NCBI GenBank assembly: GCA_964632845.1
Contig: CAZWDU010000008.1
Location: forward strand, 22,832-86,831
Direction: 5' to 3'
DNA: 64,000 nucleotides
From: JAOZHU01 sp964632845
Lineage (GTDB): Archaea > Thermoproteota > Bathyarchaeia > Bathyarchaeales > Bathycorpusculaceae
The translations under genes and the position numbers were made by a program. Shown here one piece after another: positions 53,832-61,227 of this stretch. Under the pieces are notes generated by a model. The model was not told the DNA's origin and made no database searches. It saw nothing but the letters and a program-made list of their open reading frames with translations. Within the stretch, counting starts at the first letter, position 1; each line of letters begins with the position of its first letter.

Positions 53832-55379
53832 TTAATGCATGTGGGCGTCTTCATGTGCTTCGGCGTTGTTAACCAATATATGCATCAGGTCGGTTTTGGT
53901 GACCATGCCCAGCAGTTTTTTAGGATTGGCGGGGTCTACAATTAGGATACGTCCTACTTCGTGTGCTTCCATTCTTTTGAAGGCATCTAGCGCGGTTTCG
54001 TGGGGGTAAGCAGTAACGAGTTTGCGTCGAGCAATATCGCTGACAAGTGTGGTTTGTCTCTGCGATTTTGCAACTTTCGCTGCTTCTTCCAAGGTTGCTA
54101 TTCCAACAGGTTCGTCTTTCTCGTTCAATACAGGATATGCTACGTAGTGATATTTCGCGATTAAATCTAAGAATTGAGTTACAGTGATGTTGCTGGGAAC
54201 GGTCTTGAGGTGCTTAGTCATGAGTTCCTCAACCTTGATGTGGGCGAGAGCGTCAGATTCTCTTAATAGCAGAACTGGCAGAAAGCCATAGGCTTCTTCT
54301 ATTTCTTTGGCTTCTTTGAGGGAGCTTGTTCTCTTTTGCATCGCTGCCACAATTACGCGTTCAACAACGTTGGGTTCATGTTCTATAACTTCCGTGTTGA
54401 TAATTCCGTTTTCTACTGCGTTATAAAAAAAGTCTTCCCCAACTTTAGTTCGAATTATCACGGTGGACCAGTCTTTCAGAGGATAAGCGCCGCCCACAGA
54501 TATGTCGGCTAGTTCAGCTGTGAAATCTGTGCAGGTTCGGCAGCTAGGCATTATGTGTTTCTCAATTTCAGATAGGGGAATGCGGATGACATCTTTGTCG
54601 GTTTGAACGACGAACTTTGAGGATAAACGCATTCGTTTTATGTCTGACGGCTGAATCTTGTACGTGTCTATTATGTGTTTCAGGAGGGGACTCAGCGAAA
54701 AGGTTCCAAAACAGAAAAGACCTATTGTTATCTTTAGATTGTCGGTGATTTTGTGTTGCCATGCTTCCATCTTGCGGAGAGCAAGCACATGACAAGGGAC
54801 GCCTACGAAGGCTATTTTAGTTTTTCCGTAACCATAAACTGCACGTCCATAGGCTTGAGCGACCGCGGATGGAAAAAACTTGCTGCCGACCGCTGAGAGA
54901 ATATCATCAGGCACAACAGCTACGGCAGGTTTGGGCTTAGAGGGATTTTCAGGTTCAGCCTGAGAAACTATGGCGCTGTCAAAGAATTTCTTTTCGACAC
55001 CGTAAGTCAAAAGCGAAGTTACAACAGCGCCGCCGTGGCTTTGTTCTCTAAGCTTTGGGTCAGTTGCTTGAGCAAGCACAATTTTTCGGTAATAGCCCAG
55101 TTCTTCGTTTTTCATCGGGGCATCTGAAACAAACTTCAAGCTACGGAGCAAAAGAGCTTCGGAGTGAGGACACATACTATAACAAATTGGGCATAAATCC
55201 AAATCTTTAGAGCAATCATGCAAGCGACGGACTTTTTCGCCTTCTACTTGCAACGCGCTAACGGGGCATGCAGCTTCACAGGCACCGCACAAAGTGCAAA
55301 ACCCCGAGTTAATAATTCTTTTCTCCAACACGTTGTAAGCTATGAGCGACTCGCTTTTTGCTACCACGATTTCCCTCAA
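53832..55379 (-). CDS. FrhB-like F420/ferredoxin-linked protein fused to two CBS domains
   Basis: Domains in order: an N-terminal ferredoxin-like region (Cys 28/31/34/38, CTLCGACEAACPVSALQ; Cys 56/63/66/70, LCPICYSMCP), the FrhB N-terminal domain (LGYYRKIVLAQATDPKLREQ, SHGGAVVTSLLTYG), the FrhB C-terminal domain (KIAFVGVPCHVLALRKME, ITIGLFCFGTFS, MPSCRTCTDFTAELADISVG), then a CBS pair (about 390-505: VEELMTKHLKTVPSNITVTQ, HETALDAFKRMEAHEVGRIL). FrhB proteins carry FAD and Fe-S and reduce F420 or work with ferredoxin. CBS pairs bind adenine nucleotides, so the enzyme may be gated by energy state. It starts at TTG 55379. Confidence 0.85.
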   Translation of the reverse strand: MREIVVAKSESLIAYNVLEKRIINSGFCTLCGACEAACPVSALQVEGEKVRRLHDCSKDLDLCPICYSMCPHSEALLLRSLKFVSDAPMKNEELGYYRKIVLAQATDPKLREQSHGGAVVTSLLTYGVEKKFFDSAIVSQAEPENPSKPKPAVAVVPDDILSAVGSKFFPSAVAQAYGRAVYGYGKTKIAFVGVPCHVLALRKMEAWQHKITDNLKITIGLFCFGTFSLSPLLKHIIDTYKIQPSDIKRMRLSSKFVVQTDKDVIRIPLSEIEKHIMPSCRTCTDFTAELADISVGGAYPLKDWSTVIIRTKVGEDFFYNAVENGIINTEVIEHEPNVVERVIVAAMQKRTSSLKEAKEIEEAYGFLPVLLLRESDALAHIKVEELMTKHLKTVPSNITVTQFLDLIAKYHYVAYPVLNEKDEPVGIATLEEAAKVAKSQRQTTLVSDIARRKLVTAYPHETALDAFKRMEAHEVGRILIVDPANPKKLLGMVTKTDLMHILVNNAEAHEDAHMH

Positions 55380-55606
55380 TTAATTATTAGCCCTCAGAGG
55401 TTTAAATACGTACGCATGCAACAAAAAAAGTACTGCATCCATAGTGAAGGGCTAGCAAAAGAAAAAAGACACTGAACCGCGTAAAATTCAACCAATATCC
55501 ATGGATAACGACACGTAGAGATTTTTTCAGATTAACCTGCACGATAGCTTAACTGCCATAATTGTTCGCTTCGGACAAATCTGGAAGAATCCTGTTATTT
55601 GAATCG

Positions 55607-55616
55607 CTTTTATAAG
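55607..55616 (+). promoter_or_regulatory. TATA box of alba gene
   Basis: CTTTTATAAG predicts a transcript start close to 55638, the first base of the downstream hairpin. A weaker TATA-like CGTATATA lies at 55623-55630. Confidence 0.55.
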
Positions 55617-55636
55617 GAAGGTCGTATATAGGAGCA

Positions 55637-55677
55637 GTAACGTTCCATGTTGAAGGAGAGAAAACATAGAACGTTAC
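55637..55677 (+). promoter_or_regulatory. 5'-leader hairpin of alba with GGAG in the loop
   Basis: GTAACGTTC (55637-55645) pairs with GAACGTTAC (55669-55677). After one C/A mismatch, ATGTT pairs with AACAT, giving 14 pairs around an 11-nt loop GAAGGAGAGAA. The stem begins at the predicted transcript start. An ORF of 11 codons (ATG 55647 to TAA 55682, MLKERKHRTLR) spans it. The real Alba start is 34 nt after the ORF. It may be a protein-binding RNA element, an operator palindrome, or a leader-peptide switch. Confidence 0.6.
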
Positions 55678-55715
55678 GGTAAAACACAATGAACAATAAA
55701 AAGGAGTGATAGAGA

Positions 55716-56003
55716 ATGGCAGAAAAATCAGATGTCATCTTCGTTGGAAACAAACCCCCAATGAGCTACGTGCTCGCAATCATAACGGCTTTCTCAGGAG
55801 GCAGCACTAAAGAGATAACGCTGAAAGCTCGAGGTCAAGCAATAACAACCACAGTTGACGTGGCAGAAATAACACGCAACCGCTTCATAAAAGACTTGAA
55901 AGTAAACTGCATAGCTATAGGAACTGCAGAGATGCCGCCGAGAGAAGGCGAAAACAAGTCTAGAATGGTTTCAACGATAGAGATAACCCTCTCAAAAGAG
56001 TAG
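55716..56003 (+). CDS. albA: Alba chromatin / nucleic-acid-binding protein
   Basis: The 95-residue Alba protein has DVIFVGNKPPMSYVLAIITA, EITLKARGQAITTTVDVAEI, TRNRFIKDLKVNCIAIGTAE and SRMVSTIEITLSKE. Alba dimers coat archaeal DNA and also bind RNA. The position of the acetylated Lys16 of Sulfolobus Alba (GKKP) is Asn here (GNKP), so control by that acetylation looks absent; the next Lys is kept. ATG 55716 has a strong AAGGAGTGAT. The leader carries an unusual hairpin. Confidence 0.96.
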   Translation: MAEKSDVIFVGNKPPMSYVLAIITAFSGGSTKEITLKARGQAITTTVDVAEITRNRFIKDLKVNCIAIGTAEMPPREGENKSRMVSTIEITLSKE

Positions 56004-56134
56004 CAATGACAACAGAGCGAAAAGAAACAAATTCAACTCTCCACATCTTTTTATCAGTTTGTTAGCTGCGCAGTTGTTTGAGAAGAGCATGTTTTCACAA
56101 CAAGCCTATTTTTCAGTTAATCCTGTTAAGTAGT

Positions 56135-57001
56135 CTATTGCGGTTTTGTGTTCCCTCTTTTGTTCAAGTAGGCTTCAACTTTCTGGACGATTTCGATGAA
56201 AGCTTTGGTTGCGGGAGAATCTGCCTTGTCAGTTACGAAAGGTAAACCCTTGTCGGAATCCATGCTCACCTTTGGGTCTATGGGGATGCTTCCAAGAAAA
56301 GGAACACCTGTTTCTTCAGCCAGTTTTTTTCCGCCACCAGACTGGAATATGTTGATTTTTTCTCCGCACTTCGGGCAGACGAAGCCGCTCATGTTTTCAA
56401 CAACGCCTATTATGGGCATGCCAAGTCTTTCCGCGAACGTGATTGCCTTCTTGACGACGACTCTGGAAAGCTCTGAAGGCATCGTAACGATTATAACGCC
56501 GTCAATTTCAGGCAAAAGCTGCGCTATGCTTAGAGGTTCATCGCCTGTCCCCGGCGGCAAATCAATAAATAGTATGTCTAGTTCGCCCCAAACGATATCT
56601 GATAGAAACTGGCGTATCGCTGTCATCTTCAGTGGACCACGCCAGATAGTTGGAAGCCCTTCTTGCAGAAAGAAATCTATTGAAACAACTTTCATTCCCA
56701 AAGGTCCTGTCACTGGGAACGCTCCTGGCGGTCCCACTTTGAGTTGTTGTCCAGTCAAGCCGAGAAGTCTGGGCACGCTTGGTCCGTGAATGTCTGTATC
56801 CAATATGCCTACTCGGTTGTCGTGCAGGGCAAAAGCTGCGGCAAGGTTAACGGTTACGGTGCTTTTGCCGACTCCGCCTTTGCCGCTTATCACCGCAATT
56901 TTGTGTTTGATTTTGCTCATTCTGATTCTCAGGAGTTCTCGTTGCTCCATCATCTGTTTCCTGGACGAATCAACTGGACGTGAGGTTTCTGTTGCAGTCA
57001 T
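56135..57001 (-). CDS. Mrp/NBP35-family Fe-S cluster carrier ATPase
   Basis: The 288-residue P-loop ATPase has the deviant Walker A SGKGGVGKST, GILDTDIHGPSVPRLLGLTG, LDILFIDLPPGTGDEPLSIA and the cluster-binding pair VCPKCGEKI. It assembles and hands over [4Fe-4S] clusters, which suits a cell with the many Fe-S enzymes seen here. ATG 57001 has GGAGTTTTT upstream. The length is normal for archaeal Mrp without an N-terminal DUF59 domain. Confidence 0.93.
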   Translation of the reverse strand: MTATETSRPVDSSRKQMMEQRELLRIRMSKIKHKIAVISGKGGVGKSTVTVNLAAAFALHDNRVGILDTDIHGPSVPRLLGLTGQQLKVGPPGAFPVTGPLGMKVVSIDFFLQEGLPTIWRGPLKMTAIRQFLSDIVWGELDILFIDLPPGTGDEPLSIAQLLPEIDGVIIVTMPSELSRVVVKKAITFAERLGMPIIGVVENMSGFVCPKCGEKINIFQSGGGKKLAEETGVPFLGSIPIDPKVSMDSDKGLPFVTDKADSPATKAFIEIVQKVEAYLNKRGNTKPQ

Positions 57002-57074
57002 AAAAACTCCAACTTTATGCGTTTGTAATGGTTTAAGCGAACTAAATAGCTTATGGTGACAGCTGGATTTTGGG

Positions 57075-57476
57075 GATAGGCATAGCTGAAGAGTATTAAA
57101 TCAAGTGTACGCGGGTTATCGGAGTGCAATCTGAAGCGTCGCCAGTAATGTATGAGTCTTGGAGGGCTGGCAAGATAGTTGAAGCTTGGACGGCAGAGAC
57201 CCGTTGAGGGGCTTTATGGCGGAATCGAAAAAGACGCCAGGACATTCAAGAGTATGCTGATGAAATGTTGCTGGTGCATGAAGAAGCCACAAGGCGAGCT
57301 GTTTACCTTCTTTGGAAGTATGACAAGGAGGCTGCGGAAGGTTCTGGCGCCGCAGCTATTGCGCCGATACTGGAGAGAATAAGAGCGTGTTCGCTGGCAA
57401 AACCTTTGTGGTGATGATAACTGGCGGAAACATTGATGCTGAACTGTTTCAGAGTATAGTGGCTTCAGAACGCTGA
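57075..57476 (+). pseudogene. Threonine/serine dehydratase remnant (C-terminal part)
   Basis: The conceptual translation matches the PLP fold-type II threonine dehydratase C-terminal half. VIGVQSEASPVMYESWRAGK (from 57115) resembles the usual VIGVEPEGAPAM-SW segment. ADEMLLVHEEATRRAVYLL and AAEGSGAAAIAPILERI follow in the same frame after an in-frame TGA at 57205. A frameshift near 57387 leads to FAGKTFVVMITGGNIDAELF, the GGN motif region. A further stop lies near 57097. The N-terminal catalytic half is missing, since the Mrp gene begins at 57001. Identified by family pattern only. Confidence 0.75.
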
Positions 57477-57486
57477 AGTATACAGG

Positions 57487-57975
57487 TTAGCCTAGTTTGT
57501 AGCCTATTTTTCTCAGGAATTCTCTTCGTTCTTTGATGTTTTCGTCTGTTTCGATGCCTTTGCTTTTTAAGCCGTCAACCACGCCTGCTATGCCTCTGCC
57601 CTGCGCCGTTTCTGCGATGATTATTTCCAGAGGGTTAGCGGTAGCCGCGAAAATTGTGCATACCTCTGGCGCTTTTTTGATTTTGTCTAAGACGTTTATT
57701 GGATAGGCATTTTTCAAGTATATTACAAAACTGTGGCCACATGCGATTTCGAAGGCTTTTTCCGCTGCTAAGCGCTGCAGTTCAGCATCGTTTCCTTCGT
57801 GTCTTACTAGGCATGGTCCGGAGCTTTCGCAGAAGCCTATTCCGAATTTGATGGTTGGCACAGCGTTAACCAATGCCTCGTAGAGGTCTTCGGTTGTTTT
57901 TATGAAGTGCGCCATACCTAAGATTATGTTGCAGTCTTTCGGCGGGTCAATTTTAACTGTTTTGAATTCAAGCAT
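57487..57975 (-). CDS. Adenosine-specific kinase
   Basis: The 162-residue protein has the features of the small adenosine-specific kinase family (PAE2307-type): NIILGMAHFIKTTEDLYEAL, FGIGFCESSGPCLVRHEGND, CGHSFVIYLKNAYPINVLDK and FAATANPLEIIIAETAQGRG. Members bind adenosine and nucleotide phosphates. ATG 57975 is chosen because GGAG lies ten bases upstream; TTG 57990 is the longer in-frame alternative. The gene lies just past the dehydratase remnant, tail to tail. Confidence 0.88.
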   Translation of the reverse strand: MLEFKTVKIDPPKDCNIILGMAHFIKTTEDLYEALVNAVPTIKFGIGFCESSGPCLVRHEGNDAELQRLAAEKAFEIACGHSFVIYLKNAYPINVLDKIKKAPEVCTIFAATANPLEIIIAETAQGRGIAGVVDGLKSKGIETDENIKERREFLRKIGYKLG

Positions 57976-58088
57976 GCTAATATTCTCCAAGAAACATTAG
58001 TGGCGCGTCTTGCTTTTAGATTCTGCGGCTTTGCATTGACTTTACGTTCAAGATGACAGTAACGGCAAAGTAAAATCATCAGAAAACG

Positions 58089-58184
58089 TTAAAGTTTCCG
58101 TTTTTTGGCGCTTGCCACGATAGAATAAGCATACACCAATAACATACCGAGCACGGTTATCACGACATCCAAAAACCAAGCCAA
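58089..58184 (-). CDS. Possible 31-residue single-TM peptide
   Basis: From TTG 58184 the frame reads a hydrophobic segment (AWFLDVVITVLGMLLVYAYS) with a short basic tail (AKKRKL) and stop. TTTAAATA ends 11 nt before the TTG, so initiation at TTG 58172 or GTG 58163 from a leaderless transcript is more plausible. No ribosome site is visible. It is weakly supported, but its single-TM plus basic-tail layout is typical of real small membrane proteins. Confidence 0.3.
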   Translation of the reverse strand: MAWFLDVVITVLGMLLVYAYSIVASAKKRKL

Positions 58185-58193
58185 CCAACTTAG

Positions 58194-58217
58194 CTATTTA
58201 AAGGGGAGGGGGTAGTC
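58194..58217 (-). repeat. Duplicated promoter-like element, left copy
   Basis: This 24-nt sequence, read on the minus strand as GACTACCCCCTCCCC then TTTAAATAG, is identical to 62203-62226 on the plus strand. Similarity continues upstream for about 14-18 nt with a few changes (CTAGCTACTCACGGA here). TTTAAATA fits a TATA box reading toward the adenosine kinase gene. Confidence 0.7.
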
Positions 58218-58331
58218 TCCGTGAGTAGCTAGCGCTACGTCATTCTGAATTATGATTCAACTTGTTCACAGAGGGGCATAGGTCAAACGCGTTACAGCAA
58301 ACGCAAGACTTGCGGGTTTCTCGACGACAAA

Positions 58332-58340
58332 TTTTATATG
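58332..58340 (+). promoter_or_regulatory. TATA box of zinc-ribbon gene
   Basis: TTTTATATG lies about 80 nt before ATG 58418, predicting a start near 58362 and a leader of about 55 nt. Confidence 0.5.
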
Positions 58341-58417
58341 TTGCTTCGCAGAGCATAAGTTCAGCGTGTATGGAGTAATTCACGCACATATAACGTAAGA
58401 AGGAGTTGAAATAGTCG

Positions 58418-58558
58418 ATGGCTGAGAAAGAAATGCACAAGGCAGTTTGCTCTGAATGCGGTCAGGAATGTGAAGTTCCATTCAAGCCTGATCCGAGTAG
58501 GCCAGTTTACTGCCGAGAATGCTGGTCGAAGAAAAGACCACCAAGAAGACGGTATTAA
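58418..58558 (+). CDS. Small CxxC zinc-ribbon protein (46 residues)
   Basis: The protein reads MAEKEMHKAVCSECGQECEV, then PFKPDPSRPVYCRECWSKKR and PPRRRY. Two CxxC pairs spaced by 17 residues (CSEC and CREC) make a zinc ribbon of the CxxC-x17-CxxC type, with a basic nucleic-acid-binding tail. Such proteins are widespread in archaea and some bacteria, of unknown role. GAAGGAG lies 12 nt upstream of ATG 58418. It is followed by tRNA-Ala 144 nt downstream. Confidence 0.85.
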   Translation: MAEKEMHKAVCSECGQECEVPFKPDPSRPVYCRECWSKKRPPRRRY

Positions 58559-58663
58559 GCCTTTAACGCTTAACGATTAAATCTTTTCATTTATTCTATA
58601 TTTTTTTATTTTAGTAATACTGAACCGCGTTTCCACCGTGCGTTTGGTTTTCGTAAACAAAAC

Positions 58664-58672
58664 CTAAATATC
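58664..58672 (+). promoter_or_regulatory. TATA-like element of tRNA-Ala
   Basis: CTAAATATC lies about 30-38 nt before the tRNA 5' end, compatible with transcription starting near 58693 and a short 5' leader removed by RNase P. Confidence 0.4.
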
Positions 58673-58702
58673 AAAGTGCTCTGTTTAAGATTCAGAAACT
58701 TT

Positions 58703-58776
58703 GGGCCGGTAGTTCAGTTGGTATGAACGCCTGACTTGCACTCAGGAGGTCTGGGGTTCAAATCCCCACCGGTCCA
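58703..58776 (+). tRNA. tRNA-Ala (anticodon UGC)
   Basis: A full cloverleaf can be drawn: acceptor GGGCCGG with CCGGTCC, D-stem GTTC/GAAC, anticodon stem CCTGA/TCAGG with loop CTTGCAC (anticodon TGC), variable AGGTC, T-stem TGGGG/CCCCA with TTCAAAT loop. The acceptor contains G3:U70, the alanine identity pair. Discriminator A is at 58776. The next bases are CTG, so CCA is not encoded and must be added. No intron is seen. Confidence 0.95.
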
Positions 58777-58874
58777 CTGCAACAAGCGCCAGTACACGGC
58801 AGATTTTGCAATGACTGTTTGCAAGTGGTAATGTAAGTGTACTCAAACTTGTCCATGAACAGATTGATGCTCAT

Positions 58875-61076
58875 CTAATTTCCGTCGTTTGCGTTCCATG
58901 AATGCTTTTTTTGTCTTCTCAGTATCAATGCGGACGCTACCGTTACCATACCCACAGCTGCAAACAATGCTATAGCATACATTTCTGTAGTTATTGAGAA
59001 CTCAGTGGGATGCTTCGTTGGCAAAGATGATTGTTGAGGTTCAGGAGTTGCAGAAAGGGACGGAGAAGGCGAAACTGACGGACTGGGACTGGGAGACGGA
59101 GTTTGGTTGGGTGAAGGAGTAGGTGTTGGCGACACTGCAAAATTAGCGGTGATTGCGCCAGGACCGTTAATGGTTGCAATAGTGGATGATGAACTTGGGT
59201 TGAGGAAAGTTATGGCGGTTGTGCCAGTTGACCATTGCGAGAAATAATAGCCAGAGTTGGGCGTTGCAGTAATAGAAACTGAACCAGCATCTTTCCACAG
59301 GTTAGTTCCCGCTGGACTGGTCGAGCCACCGCTGGACGGCGCTGCTGCAAATGATATTAGATGCTGAGTTTTCCAGTTAGCAGAAGCATTTTTGGGGCCG
59401 TCCATTGTGATAGCATTACTTTGCGCAAAGTTTGATCCAGAAGCGTGACCATACCAGTTCGCAAATGCTTTTTGGGTTCCGTTCAGGTAATCGATAACGC
59501 CTGTGTCTAAAATGGCATAAGCAGTTGTACCATTTTCGTACCACCCTTCACCACTCGCTAAGCCATAAGGAGAGTTAACACTAAGATAATAGTCAGTTAT
59601 GTAAGTTGCCGTATAGTTTTGCGTCTCTAAAGCGGTTAGTGTTCTTGAAGTCGATGTGTTTCCATCGTTCCATGAATTGAACCTGTGGCGTATATGTTGA
59701 TTTTCCCATTCCAAACTGTCTATTGCGAAGCCGTCATAAGTTACGTTGGAGTCAGAAGTTAGTTGGGTCTTAATCGTATCGCCTATGACCCATGCGCTCC
59801 ATAAATCAGTAAAATTCCCAGTATAATTGGCGCATACGTTTCCTTCATTGTCTAGTATGTAAACGCAATCGGAGTTGTTTTCAGTGTAAATATAGTTGAA
59901 GTGAACTCTAATTCGTGCTGCATCCGAGCGAACAAGAGTCCACGTGTTATTGTAATTATTCGAGTATGGATGGGGGCTTTCAACGCTTACGTTTTCTACG
60001 ATTTCCTCATACACCTGTGAAGAAACATTGAACGTGTGCACCGTGTTTGTGGCCCACGTAAATGATATAGGTAGCTGTGTGGGCGAAAATGTTGTTCCGT
60101 CAACAGTTAAAAATACCGACCACGGGTTATTGTCAAATGTAATGGTCGCTGTTGTTATGAGTGGAAGTTCGTTGTCGTACCCATCAAAGAGTTGCGGGTG
60201 CTGCTTATAGGTGGAGTTTTCGGTAAAGGAGACAACTCTAGGTTCGGCATACCAGAAAATTTCCTCGGCGGAAATTTCATGATTTGCGTTAACATCAACA
60301 ATTTCTAGTTTACTTAGAGCGTCAATGATATAATATGAAAAGATACCATGTCCCAGACGGGCGGTTTCCTTGGACACCTCATTTTCAGCAGAAGATGTTA
60401 GTATCACACGCCCAGTCTTAGAAATATCCTTAGCAAAACTATCATCAAGACCACCCAATTCTAGGTCAACATCAGGCAGTATTGTCTGGTTAATGGCAAC
60501 GCGTTTAATTGCTGCTGTACCAATGAACCCGCCGCTATGACATGTATCCAATATGACTACTATTTTTCCAGAATCCAAAACGCTTAACCACACGTCAAAC
60601 TCGTCATCACTTATGTCGTTAGCCCAAGATGCGGTTAGAGAGTCGTGAGGGCATAAGTACTCGTCATAGCCGTCGGCTTCGTCAATTGGCGGCACATCAC
60701 TATCTTGGCTACCGTGCCCCGCGAAGAAGAACAGCACCGTGTCATTCTCATCTTCGACTGGAGCCAGCCAGTTGAATATGGCGTCATGGATATCTGTTTT
60801 GTTAGCCTCAGTGTCAGTTAATAACATAACGTGGTCTGCGCCCCAACTGGGGGCTATTTGGTTGTATAAGCCCACGGCGTCGTCGTCGCAGTAGTTTAAA
60901 TCACCTAAATATGCGTAATCTGATATGCCTACAATGATAGCCCAGCTTTCTGATTTTGAAGCGTTTGAATCGGCTTTGGCGGGCGAAAAAGAGGCGAAGG
61001 CAAAATGAAGGCTGATTATTACTAAAACAACGATGGATAAAACTTTGAGTGATTGACGATAAAACGGTGTACGCAT
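58875..61076 (-). CDS. Surface-anchored caspase-like (metacaspase/orthocaspase) protease
   Basis: The 733-residue protein has a signal peptide (VLSIVVLVIISLHFAFA), then a C14-type domain: AIIVGISDYAYLGDLNYCDD, catalytic His121 in FFFAGHGS and Cys179 in VVILDTCHSGG, with a YDEYLCPHD loop between. After about residue 300 there are beta-sandwich regions, InlB/list-type repeats (NSPYGLASGEGWYENGTTAY and ATPNSGYYFSQWSTG), a Pro/Ser/Thr stalk (about 645-690), a TM helix (YAIALFAAVGMVTVASALIL) and a basic tail. It has many sequons. It is probably a glycosylated cell-surface Arg/Lys-specific or self-processing protease. ATG 61076. Confidence 0.9.
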   Translation of the reverse strand: MRTPFYRQSLKVLSIVVLVIISLHFAFASFSPAKADSNASKSESWAIIVGISDYAYLGDLNYCDDDAVGLYNQIAPSWGADHVMLLTDTEANKTDIHDAIFNWLAPVEDENDTVLFFFAGHGSQDSDVPPIDEADGYDEYLCPHDSLTASWANDISDDEFDVWLSVLDSGKIVVILDTCHSGGFIGTAAIKRVAINQTILPDVDLELGGLDDSFAKDISKTGRVILTSSAENEVSKETARLGHGIFSYYIIDALSKLEIVDVNANHEISAEEIFWYAEPRVVSFTENSTYKQHPQLFDGYDNELPLITTATITFDNNPWSVFLTVDGTTFSPTQLPISFTWATNTVHTFNVSSQVYEEIVENVSVESPHPYSNNYNNTWTLVRSDAARIRVHFNYIYTENNSDCVYILDNEGNVCANYTGNFTDLWSAWVIGDTIKTQLTSDSNVTYDGFAIDSLEWENQHIRHRFNSWNDGNTSTSRTLTALETQNYTATYITDYYLSVNSPYGLASGEGWYENGTTAYAILDTGVIDYLNGTQKAFANWYGHASGSNFAQSNAITMDGPKNASANWKTQHLISFAAAPSSGGSTSPAGTNLWKDAGSVSITATPNSGYYFSQWSTGTTAITFLNPSSSSTIATINGPGAITANFAVSPTPTPSPNQTPSPSPSPSVSPSPSLSATPEPQQSSLPTKHPTEFSITTEMYAIALFAAVGMVTVASALILRRQKKHSWNANDGN

Positions 61077-61227
61077 GATGGATTTCCTGTTTTAAGGCAT
61101 TTTTTCTGTTGCGGTTTTTTCTTGTTTCCGAATATTGCTATTCCATTATTTAAGCTGTTGACGGTGCGGGGTGGTGTTGCGAGCGCGGTTTAGAGTTTGA
61201 GGGTCATCTATTAAAGATGCTGATGTA

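Larger units (their letters stand above)
55380..55715 (+). other. Alba upstream region
   Basis: This 336-nt divergent gap has the TATA box CTTTTATAAG (55607-55616), a strong inverted repeat at 55637-55677, an 11-codon ORF inside it and the true Alba ribosome site AAGGAGTGAT near 55700-55709. The first half (55380-55600) shows nothing I recognise. Confidence 0.6.
57976..58417. other. Intergenic region with possible small membrane ORF and duplicated promoter
   Basis: This 442-nt gap holds, on the minus strand, a promoter-like duplicated element (58194-58217) and a 31-codon hydrophobic ORF (58184-58089). On the plus strand it holds a TATA box (58332-58340) and ribosome site GAAGGAG (58399-58405) for the zinc-ribbon gene. 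A short inverted repeat GTAGC/GCTAC lies at 58224-58237. Confidence 0.5.

Noticed and set aside
57179..57382. 67-residue ORF inside the dehydratase remnant
   Set aside because: The residues in the other frame match the dehydratase family, so this ORF is a by-product of the decayed gene.
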